In this document: piece by piece, positions 56,054 through 64,000 of the stretch
How positions within the stretch are numbered: position 1 is the stretch's first letter
How the letters are laid out: each line of letters begins with the position of its first letter
Source of the DNA: Thinopyrum elongatum
Taxonomy: Eukaryota > Streptophyta > Magnoliopsida > Poales > Poaceae
Length of the DNA stretch: 64,000 bases
Direction of reading: 5' to 3'
NCBI GenBank assembly: GCA_011799875.1
Contig: CM022302.1
Location: 103,977,230 to 104,041,229 of the forward strand
Program-made: the position numbers and the translations under genes
Notes under the pieces: generated by a model
Told to the model about the DNA's origin: nothing
The model's database searches: none
What the model saw: the letters and a program-made list of their open reading frames with translations, nothing else

Positions 56054-58293
56054 TGTAGGGTAACGCAGCAGAAAACAAAATTTTTCCGACCTACGCACCA
56101 GCCCAGGACCACTATGGAGACTGCATACAAGGTTTGATCATATTCGTTACCGACTCGTAGCGCAGCGGAAGTAGAGTCGATGACGATCGTCGGTGCAGAT
56201 CCCCGCAGCTAGGATTTACAACCTCCCAACCGCGAGGATGTATACCCTCGTCTTCTCTTCGGACAGCCCTCCGGGAGGCGGTCGAACAGTCCCCCGGACG
56301 GTGTCGCGGACAGCCCTTCGGGAGGACCTTCGAAACTCGAACGGTCACTCGGACAGCCCTTCGGGAGGACTCACAGAACTCGGACCGTCACTTGGACAGC
56401 CCTTCGGGAGGACTCACAGAACTCGGACCGTCACTTGGACAGCCCTTCGGGAGGCACTCTCGAACAGCCCCTCAGGCACTAAGATCGAAACTACGACCTC
56501 TCTACAGAGTTGCACACATACGGTGTCATCTATCCGGCAGGGCTTCGCCGTCCAGAACTAGTTCCCACCGGAACCCAGACAGCCTTTCGGCACTACGAAA
56601 CTATTTCGTGGGAGGGAGAGAGAATGCCAGATCATGCATGGCTTGTGTGAGAGAGTTGGAGTGGAGTTGGAGAGCACCTCTCCTCCTCCTTATATAGTGG
56701 TGGAAGGGGTGAGGGGGGGGGCTGAAATTCAGCCCACTAAACATGCACCCACCAAACAAGGAAAACATGTTCCCACCAAACATGGAGAAAACATGTTCCC
56801 TTGTCCATGGTGTTCCCCCATGGGGCCCCACCTTCCTCCCAACACTCTCCACCATTTGTGGGGGCTGCCCCCCACCATGGGGGGCCCCCCCAACATTTTG
56901 TCCAGCCACAAGGGGCTGCCCCCTAAAGGGGGCACCCCCAAAAACAGCCCCCACGATCCGTGGGATCTTGTCCCCTCACGCTGGGACAAGATGTTCTCCG
57001 CGACTATTATTTCTAAAAAATTCCAGAAGGTCCCAGAACATTTCCGGCACCCTCTAAAATTATCTGGACGTGCTCTGGAACATTTCCAGTATGGTGGTTT
57101 AATTTAAAACCATCTTTGTTTACCCGGTAAACAACTCCGGCAGCTCCGAAACTTTTTTTTGGTTTTTTCTCCAGAAAAATTCCAGAAATTACCAGACCAA
57201 TCTGGCAACCTCCAAAACATTCCCGGTGCTTGCCGAAACCTTTTTGGATCAATGGTTTTATCCGAAACAACTTTTCGTTTTTACCGAAACTTTTTCGGTG
57301 TTCTCTCCGGAACTTTTCCGTTGTCTCTGAAACTTCTCCAGTGACTTTCTCTCGGACTCCTTGTCTAGTATTCAGCAGATAGACGACCCTTAAGCGTGTG
57401 ACCCTATAGGTTCGGTGAAGTATAGACATGACCGGAACATTTTCCGATCAATGATCAGCATCGGAGCCGTGGACACCCATATTGACCCCTATACCCACAC
57501 GAATAAATATTCGAGTGAACCTCCAGTTGCCGTGTGCTATTCCTGTTGCTTCGCGATATGTTACAAATACCCGAGGTGAGACATGTTGGCATTCCCGTGG
57601 ATCAACAACTTGTCCACTATGCTAGTTACCTCGTTACTGGTATTGTTCTCTTTTCTCGTTACCGTGTTCCGGCATCCCCGTGATCAAATCACAAAGTGTC
57701 TGGCCAGACGATGATGGATACCGTAACACCGAGAGGGCCCAGAGATATCTCTCCATCGTCGGAGGAGCAAATCCCAATCTCGAGCTATCAAGTTACTTGA
57801 CACACTTTTCCATGAACCCGTAACCCGCCGTAATAGCCACCCATTTACGGATGACGTTTAACAAACCCCAAAGTTCATGAAGCAAGTATGAAGAAACTCG
57901 ACACTCTCATGGTCTAAGGAATTATGCAAACATTAACCATCTCTGTGTTATTAACCATTAATTTGTGACGAATGAATCTCATAGCATAACATCAATGCGG
58001 GTCGATTCAACACAAATGTTCTTCTAACATTGTGCCCTCAAAGTTGCTGGCATAGACATGCCCATGATCAGGAAAACAGAACCATCATGCAACACTTGAG
58101 CTAGTCTTAGAGGCCAGACTAGGAATACATTTTACCGTTTATTATTCCACACGTGCATATGAGTCTTCCTCCAAGCCTCGTTTTATTTGCAGACTCGAGA
58201 ACCATAGCAGTTATAGCATGGAACAGAAACCTAATTATGAACAGGGAGATAATCAATAACATTTATTATTGCCTCTAGGGCATATCTCCTACA
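56054..58293 (-). mobile_element. Solo LTR, 2240 bp, same family as 14792-16965
   Basis: On the minus strand it starts TGTAGGAGATATGCCC and ends CGTTACCCTACA. Flanked by perfect TGATG copies (56049-56053, 58294-58298). TATATAAG at 56696-56689 is the promoter box. It has five copies of the GGACAGCCCTTCGGGAGG minisatellite (56261-56454), one more than the other two LTRs. Confidence 0.95.
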
Positions 58294-58333
58294 TGATGTA
58301 GACCTCCCCGGCAATGGCACCAGAAATTCTTCC

Positions 58334-59899
58334 TGCTACTTCTTGAGCTTGCGTTGGTTTTTCCCTTGAAGAGGAAAGGGTGATGCAGCAAAGTAGAGAT
58401 AAGTATTTTCCTCAGTTAGAGAACCAAGGTATCAATCCAGTAGGAGGTACAAGCAAGTCTCCAATCTATGCACCTGCACAAACAATCAAACACTTGCACC
58501 CAACGTGATAAAGGGGTTGTCAATCCCTTCACGGTCAATTGCAAAGGTGAGATCTGATAGATATAGGTATATAGGATTGCCAAAACGTAAAACAAAATAA
58601 AAGTAAATAAATTGCAGTAAGGTATTTTTGATATATAGATCTGAAAATATATAATGAAAAATTGACCCGGGGGCCATAGGTTTCACTAGAGGCTTCTCTC
58701 TTGAAGGCAAATAGTATAGTGGGTGAACAAATTACTGTCGAGTAATTGATAGAAAAGTGCAAAGTTATGATGATATCCAAGGCAATGATTATGCATATAG
58801 ACATCACGTCTGTGTCAAGTAGACTGAAACAATTCTGCATCTACTACTATTACTCCACACATCGACCGCTATCCAGCATGCATCTAGAGTATTAAGTTCA
58901 TAAAGAACGGAGTAATGCCTTAAGTAAGATGACATGATGTAGAGGGATAAACTCAAGAAATATGATGAAAACCCCATCTTTTTATCCTTGATGGCAACAA
59001 TACAATACGTGCCTCGCTACCCCTACTATGTCACTGGGTGAGGACACCGCAAGATTGAACCCAAAACTAAGCACCTCTCCCATTGCAAGAAATACCAATC
59101 TAGTTGGCCAAACCAAACCGATAATTCGAAGAGAAATACAAAGATATCAAATCATGTATATAAGACTTCAGAGGAGATTCAAATAATATTCATAGATAAT
59201 CTGATCATAAATCCACAATTCATCGGATCTTGACAAACACACCGCAAAAGAATATTACATTGGATAGAGCTCCAAGAACATTGAGGAGAACATGGTATTG
59301 AAGATCAAAGAGAGAGAAGAAGCCATCGAGCTACTAGCTATGGACCCGTAGGTCTGAGGTAAACTACTCACGCTTCATCGAAAGGGCAATAGGGTTGATG
59401 TAGATGCCCTCCGTGATCGAATCCCCCTCCGGCAGATCACCGGAAAAGTCCCAAAGATGGGATCTCACGGGAACAGAAGGTTGCGGTGACAGAAAAGTAT
59501 TTTCATGGCTCTTTCTGAGGGTTTGGGAATATATCTGAATTTATAGGATGAAGAGGGAGGTCGGTGGACTCTCGAGGGGGCCACAAGCTAGGGGGCACCC
59601 CCCCTAGGGCGCGTCCCTACGGCTTGTCGTCGCCTTGTGGGTCTTCTGACTTCAACTCCAAGTCTCGTAGGTGTCTTCTGGTCCAAGAAAAATCATCATA
59701 AAGTTTTATTCCGTTTGATATTCCTTTTCTGCGAAACTCAAAAACAAGGAAAAAAACAGAAACTGCCACTGGGCTCTAGGTTAATAGGTTAGTCCCAAAA
59801 ATAATATAAAATAGCATATCAATGCATATAAAACATCCAAAACAGATAATATAATAACATGGAACAATAAAAAATTATAGATACGTTGGAGACGTATCA
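58334..59899 (-). repeat. 5' LTR of element I
   Basis: 1566 bp; its left border TGCTACTTCTTGAGC lies beside the primer-binding region. Confidence 0.93.
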
Positions 59900-60020
59900 A
59901 GACGGCCCTTTTTCCCGCCGATCCCCCGCTTTTCCCCTCCATTTCCCTTCATTCCTTTCTTCTGCCCCTCTTCTCCCGCCATTCTCCTCCCTCTCCCCGC
60001 CATCCGGCCGCCATCCCGCC

Positions 60021-61840
60021 ATGCCACCGAAGAAGTATACGGTCCCTTGCGCCGCTGCCGTTGCCGATGCCACCCAGCCGAAGTAGAGGAAGCCGAGGGC
60101 GCAGCAGGCAAAACCATCAGGCATGTCGAACTCTGACTGGAAGGCGGAGGTTGAGCGCTGGGAGGCTGTCACCATCGACCGACGGAACAGGCTCAACGCC
60201 AAGAGGGCCCGGGACGCGGCCGCATCGGCGGCGGCTGCGGCAGAGCAGGCAGAGGCGTCTCGCGCGGGGATGATGAATTCACCCGGCAGCCACGGCCCGC
60301 AAGCTGCCTGGAGCCAGCAGAGCGTCGGGTCGTCGGCCAGCTTCTCGCCGTCGCCACAGCCTTGAGAGTGCGCACCCTCGCCTGGCTATGGCTACGGAGA
60401 CGCGCACAGCGGATTCAACCCCAACATTACCTTTCCGCATGGCCAGCACGCCTCACCCTCCGGTCTGAACCCCGACCAGCGCACGCCCTTGCCCGCGTTC
60501 GCCGACGTCCAGTACCCCACGTACACCTACTCGCCGCCAGCTTACGCCACCTCCCCGACGCCACCTCTGCACCGTGGCGCCCTGCACTTCTCGCAAGCCT
60601 CATCGTCACATTTCGGCAACCCCGACGCGATGGAAGCCGACATGGACGAGATCATCACGAGCGGCTCGGCTGCCGCCGCCTCCCCCGGGTTCCAGGCGCA
60701 AGATGATACAATGGACCTCACCGGCGACATGGACGATGAGCTTGACTACGGCAAGGAGGAGGAGCCGGCGCCTGCGTCGGCGAGGAAAGGGAAAAAGAAG
60801 AAGCGGGGGGCCAGGACCGGCGAGCCGCGCATCAAGTGGACGTCCAAAGAAGACGAGTGCCTTGCCGAAGCATGGAAGACCGTCTGCCTCGACCCATTCA
60901 CCGGCATGAACCAGAACGCCGACACGTACTGGGAGCGCATCAAGTCGGATTTCGATGAGCGCAAGTTGGTTGACCCCTACTTCGCCACCATCCACATGCA
61001 GCGCAGCTCGAAGGCCATGGCGAACCATTGGGCACTCATCCAAACGGCCTGCAACAAATGGCATGGGATCTTCGAGGAGATCGTGGCTTGCCCGGAAAGC
61101 GGCACCAACATCGAGGGTCAGGTATGCACATACGCCGGTTCTCGCTTCTTTTCGCCGTGTGCGTCACCGACACTTGTTCTTCGGCGCAGATGGTTCGGAT
61201 GTTCGCCATGTACAGCCAGGACACCAGCACTGACCAAGAGTTCAAGTACATCCATGTGTTCTCCTGGATCGAGAAGTGCGAGAAGTGGGTGGATGTTCGG
61301 CGCACCCTTGCCAAGGCCAAGGAGACGTACAAGCCGGACGCGCCCACGCCGGGGGCAGCGGATGGGTGCCCTGACGGCAACAAACAAGCCAAGACGGCAA
61401 AGGATGCCGCACCGGCTACCAAGCGGCTGCACACATCCATCGAGCAGTGCATCGCCAACGCCAAGAACCACACCGCCCAGAGGGAAGAGAAATCCGAGGT
61501 GCGGTGGTCGACGTTGATGATGAACAGCGCCGTCAAGCTCGACCTACTCCGGACCAACGTCGCCGCGAAGAAGAGGAGCACCGACCTGGCATTCCTGATG
61601 GGGGTGGACATGTCGACTATGGACGAGCAGGTCTAGGCGTGGTACCTGGCGGAGTGCGGCCTCATCTTAAACCAGATGTCGTCGACGACTGCGCCAAACC
61701 CTACGCCGACCCCAATGCCGCCGCCAAGCCTGAATGATGATGCCTCCACGACGCCCAGCACAGAAGCCGCACCGACGCCGACCAGCCCGAGCACACCGAC
61801 TCCTGCCAGTCCGACGCCGGAGGAGAACGCCGCTGTTTGA
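60021..61840 (+). pseudogene. Myb/SANT-like ORF1 of Harbinger element H
   Basis: Frame from MPPKKYTVP with a 68-bp GT-AG intron (61122-61189). In-frame stops lie at 60084 (TAG), 60363 (TGA) and 61634 (TAG); the frame then runs to TGA at 61838. N-terminal Ala- and Pro-rich stretch, acidic DLTGDMDDELDYGKEEE, a basic KGKKKKRG, then a Myb/SANT-like part at about residues 270-350 (KWTSKEDECLAEAWK, TYWERIKSDFDERK, AMANHWALIQTACNKWHG) and a helical C-terminal part resembling the NAM-associated domain. In PIF/Harbinger systems ORF1 binds DNA and helps the separate transposase. Decayed here. Confidence 0.85.
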
Positions 61841-62104
61841 TGCATTGCCTACGCGTCCTTCCTTTTGAAGGCCAAACTTTCGAGTATGATTGATCGCCGA
61901 ACTGTGGCATGGTGATCGCCGAACTTTGTGGCAGCCATTGATCGCCAAACTTGTGGTTTTTTTGGGTAGCGGGAAATGTCAAGTTTGAATTTATACGCGT
62001 CTTGGGGCCGAAATCTGGGGGCGTGACTGGGAACTAGATCACCCCCAGGGCCAAAAAAGCGTCGGCCAGTGCGCTGGGGGGCCGAACGAGTGGAGATGCT
62101 CTCA

Positions 62105-62338
62105 GGACATAAGCCTTCCTCTGACCTTGGCCAGAGCCGATGAAGGCGATGCCTCTGGGCGTTGCACACCTTCTTGGAGGCGTCATCGTTCGAGGGCCTA
62201 CATCATCTTCTCTCGCACTGCGGGGGAAACCTCTGTTCCAGGTTCCTTGAGTGGACGATGACGATGCTTCAGTGTCTTGTTGCTTCTTGGAGGCATGGTT
62301 CTGGAGTGGTCTTGGCCTAGCAGATCCATCGGCTCGGA
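62105..62338. other. GC-rich stretch right of Harbinger element
   Basis: Directly continues the DNA left of H (join at GCTGCTCAGGACATAAG). No gene recognised; it leads into the tandem tract at 62339. Confidence 0.4.
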
Positions 62339-62925
62339 TGGTGCGCAGCCTCGGGACCGGCGTGGAAGTCAGAGCGGCGGCTTCGGATCTCGTTGTCATG
62401 GAGGGGTGCTGACATTGGTCACGTAGTGGCAATGTCGTTGGCCAGCAAGGTGCGCGGCCTCAGGTTCGGTGTGGAGTTCGAAGCAGCGGCTCCGGATATG
62501 ATTGTTGGGTGTCGGCTTCGGTTGCTCGGGTGACGAAGCTAGCGGATTGCCTGGTGCACTATTTTGGGGTCGGTGTGTGTGGTTTCCGTCTGTACATCGG
62601 AGTGGCGGCTCCGAAGATGGTTGTAGGGTGTCGGCTCCGGTTACTAGGATGACAGAGCAGGCGGCTCGCCTGGTGCGCTACCTCGCGGTCGGCGTGGATG
62701 CTAGAGCGGCGGCTTTAGTTTTTGTTGTAGGGTGTCGGCTATGGGTTACTTGGGTGACGGAGCTAGGGGCTACGCTGGTGCGCGGCCTCGGGGTTGGCGT
62801 GGGTTGACGGTGCCTTGTTGAGGCCGTGTTGTAATGGTTTTGCCGGGGTTTTCTAAATTAACCGGGCATCTCTTCTATCTTTTTTAATGAATCAGATCAC
62901 AAGGGACTGCATTTCAAAAAAAAGT
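62339..62925 (+). repeat. About 105-120-bp tandem repeat ending in an A-rich tail
   Basis: Five units beginning GGTGCGC(G/A)GCCTCGG or similar at about 62339, 62450, 62551, 62670 and 62777, each with GGCGGCT and GGGTGTCGGCT. After the last unit comes TTTTTAATGAATCAGATCAC, a short spacer and AAAAAAAA at 62915-62922. The tail suggests the 3' end of a LINE-like or retrocopied transcript; no RT is seen. Confidence 0.65.
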
Positions 62926-63365
62926 GTGTTAGTTCTGATGCCCACGGATCACTCCTGCTGCTTATTGTAAAACTTGGTGGACACTAAATTACAGAGAACA
63001 CAAGCGATGACCTGGTTTTCAAGTGCCTCGCATTACTTCCAATACTAGACGCCCCCCCCCCCATGCCAATAAACACACCCACCCACCTAAACTAACAAGG
63101 TGTGCACATATCAATGAAAAGTTCTCATTGAAAACTATGTAGCTATATATGAGGGAGGCAATGTAGGCATGCATAATGAGAGACAGTAATTAATGTGTGT
63201 GCATGCTTACCTTAATATTGCAAGTGGTGTAGTAGTTATTTAGAAGCTCTTTACAGTGATGCATTGTTGGAGAATTGAACAAAACTTGATGGATGCAAAT
63301 AGCTCATCTTCATTTTCATCTAACGCACAAGAAGTATTAACTTCCGATTTCGCCTTTTTCAGTTT
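62926..63365. other. Unassigned DNA
   Basis: No gene or element recognised. It contains an 11-base C run (63052-63062) and AT-rich sequence. Confidence 0.4.
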
Positions 63366-63367
63366 TT

Positions 63368-63682
63368 TTAGAAAAGGAAGAAATACCCCCGGCCTCTGCA
63401 TTTGGGCGATGCATGGAGCCATTTTGTTAATTATTCACAAAGACCTTACAAAGTACTCCCTCTGTCTCAAAATAAGTGTCTCAACCTTAGTACAACTTTG
63501 TACTAAAGTTAGTACAAAGTTAAGACACTTATTTTGGGATGGAGGGAGTAATACATAAGTAAGCCAGAAGCCACAATCTTGACAACACCTGTTGCTACTC
63601 CTATCCCCTTGATGAAGGGGTGCCAAATCTCCAAGCCGAATACCAAACAGACATCGCACCAAAGCCGGGTACCCCATACAAG
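63368..63682. repeat. Interspersed repeat fragment carrying a MITE
   Basis: Opens GAAAAGGAAGAAATACCCCC with GGCCTCTGCATTTGGGCGATG and continues after the MITE with GATGAAGGGGTGCCAAATCT. A similar opening occurs at about 10655-10690 (GGAAAGGAGGATTACCCCC), so it is a dispersed repeat. Family not identified. Confidence 0.5.
63456..63548. mobile_element. Stowaway-like MITE, 93 bp
   Basis: CTCCCTCTGTCTCAAAATAA at the left, complementary to TTATTTTGGGATGGAGGGAG at the right, with TA on both sides (63454-63455, 63549-63550). The whole element can fold into one hairpin. TA duplication and CTCCCTC ends are diagnostic of Tc1/Mariner Stowaway MITEs. Confidence 0.95.
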
Positions 63683-64000
63683 TGATACGTCCATTTTGCA
63701 TCATGTTTTTCTACTGTTATTTATAGTATTTTTAATCATTATAATATTTTGTGGAGCAATTCTAATGCCTTTGCTCTCTTAATATGCAAGGTTACATGAA
63801 GAGGGAGATTGCCAGCAGCTGGAATTATGAACCTGAAAAAGCTACGTCAGAGATATCTATTTTGCACATCTCCAAATGATCTGAAATTTCACAAAGAATT
63901 ATTTTGGAATAAATAAAAATTACTGGAGAAAAGAAGTACCAGAGGGGGCCACCCAGGTGCCCACTAGGCACCAGGGCGCGCCTACCCCCCTGACGCGCCC
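63683..64000 (+). mobile_element. LTR retrotransposon start, runs off the window
   Basis: TGATACGTCCATTTTGCATC begins a sequence with AAGAGGGAGATTGCCAGCAG and CCAGAGGGGGCCACCCAGG, typical of the LTRs of abundant Triticeae Gypsy-like elements. Only the first 318 bp are present. Confidence 0.75.

Larger units (their letters stand above)
50609..59899 (-). mobile_element. Gypsy-like non-autonomous LTR retrotransposon I
   Basis: LTRs 50609-52175 and 58334-59899; on the minus strand they begin TGATACGTCTCCAACGTATC and end AGTAGCA or TGTAGCA. Target duplication AGACA/AGACG (one mismatch). The primer-binding region TGGTGCCATTGCCGGGGAGG lies at 58322-58303. The interior has one gag-position ORF (55012-55899), a 3' region shared with element D, and a nested solo LTR. 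No RT or integrase. It split the leader of element H. Confidence 0.94.
50378..62101 (+). mobile_element. PIF/Harbinger-like element H, split by LTR element I
   Basis: Terminal inverted repeats GAGCATCTCCACTCG (50378) and its complement (to 62101), flanked by TCA on both sides (50375-50377, 62102-62104). A 3-bp duplication fits PIF/Harbinger. Left subterminal CCCCCAGGGC and GGCCGAA-type motifs are mirrored on the right. After removing element I the element is about 2.4 kb, holding one decayed Myb/SANT-like ORF and no DDE transposase. Confidence 0.82.

Noticed and set aside
60606..61611. Long minus-strand ORFs opposite the Harbinger ORF1
   Set aside because: The plus strand carries the recognisable Myb/SANT-like protein and intron; the minus frames are antisense shadows in GC-rich sequence.
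1..64000. tRNA, rRNA or other structured RNA genes
   Set aside because: No cloverleaf-like or rRNA-like sequence was recognised by eye; the tRNA-like motifs seen are retrotransposon primer-binding sites.

Overview
This window looks like intergenic DNA from a large grass genome of the wheat/barley type (Triticeae). It is almost entirely nested transposable elements: CACTA (En/Spm) DNA transposons with GGTCCCGGTT-type and GTAGCGCG-type subterminal repeats, Copia and Gypsy-like LTR retrotransposons, a PIF/Harbinger-like element and a Stowaway-like MITE. No cellular gene is intact. One degraded host-like exon was found at 47.4-49.6 kb. Element and domain calls come from reading the sequence; no database search was possible.

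Layout. 1-7020: a CACTA element on the minus strand with a broken TNPD-type transposase. Its left end runs without a terminal repeat into the leader of a second CACTA of similar type. 7021-10362: a minus-strand Copia element interrupted by that CACTA. It keeps gag, a reverse transcriptase remnant, the primer-binding site and the 5' LTR, but has lost protease and integrase. 10363-13131: poorly recognised DNA, an RNase H-like remnant and a minus-strand LTR element (LTR 12708-13131).

13132-47177 is a deep nest. A plus-strand Copia (pol end 13132-13500) has its 3' LTR split after 5 bases by CACTA A (13518-46922). CACTA A is split in its leader by CACTA B (13853-43836; 3-bp target duplication GCT). 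CACTA B holds a solo LTR (14792-16965, duplication GACGG), an LTR element (23582-31016, duplication GGGCC) and a multi-part Copia cluster (33266-42766). Without its insertions A is about 3.4 kb and B about 10.9 kb. Neither shows a transposase. A carries an open four-exon gene for a 304-residue protein with two B3-like DNA-binding domains. B carries a three-exon gene for a 153-residue B3-like protein, an alanine/proline-rich gene split by the 7.4-kb LTR element, three more alanine-rich or charged ORFs, and the end of a DEDD-type 3'-5' exonuclease. B3 genes on two successive, distinct CACTA elements are the most interesting observation here.

47178-64000: a 2-kb small LTR element (47532-49544) inside a host-like minus-strand exon; a Harbinger-like element (50378-62101) carrying a decayed Myb/SANT-like ORF1 and split by a Gypsy-like element (50609-59899), itself holding a solo LTR (56054-58293); a tandem-repeat tract ending in an A-rich run; a Stowaway-like MITE; and the start of another LTR at 63683 running off the window.
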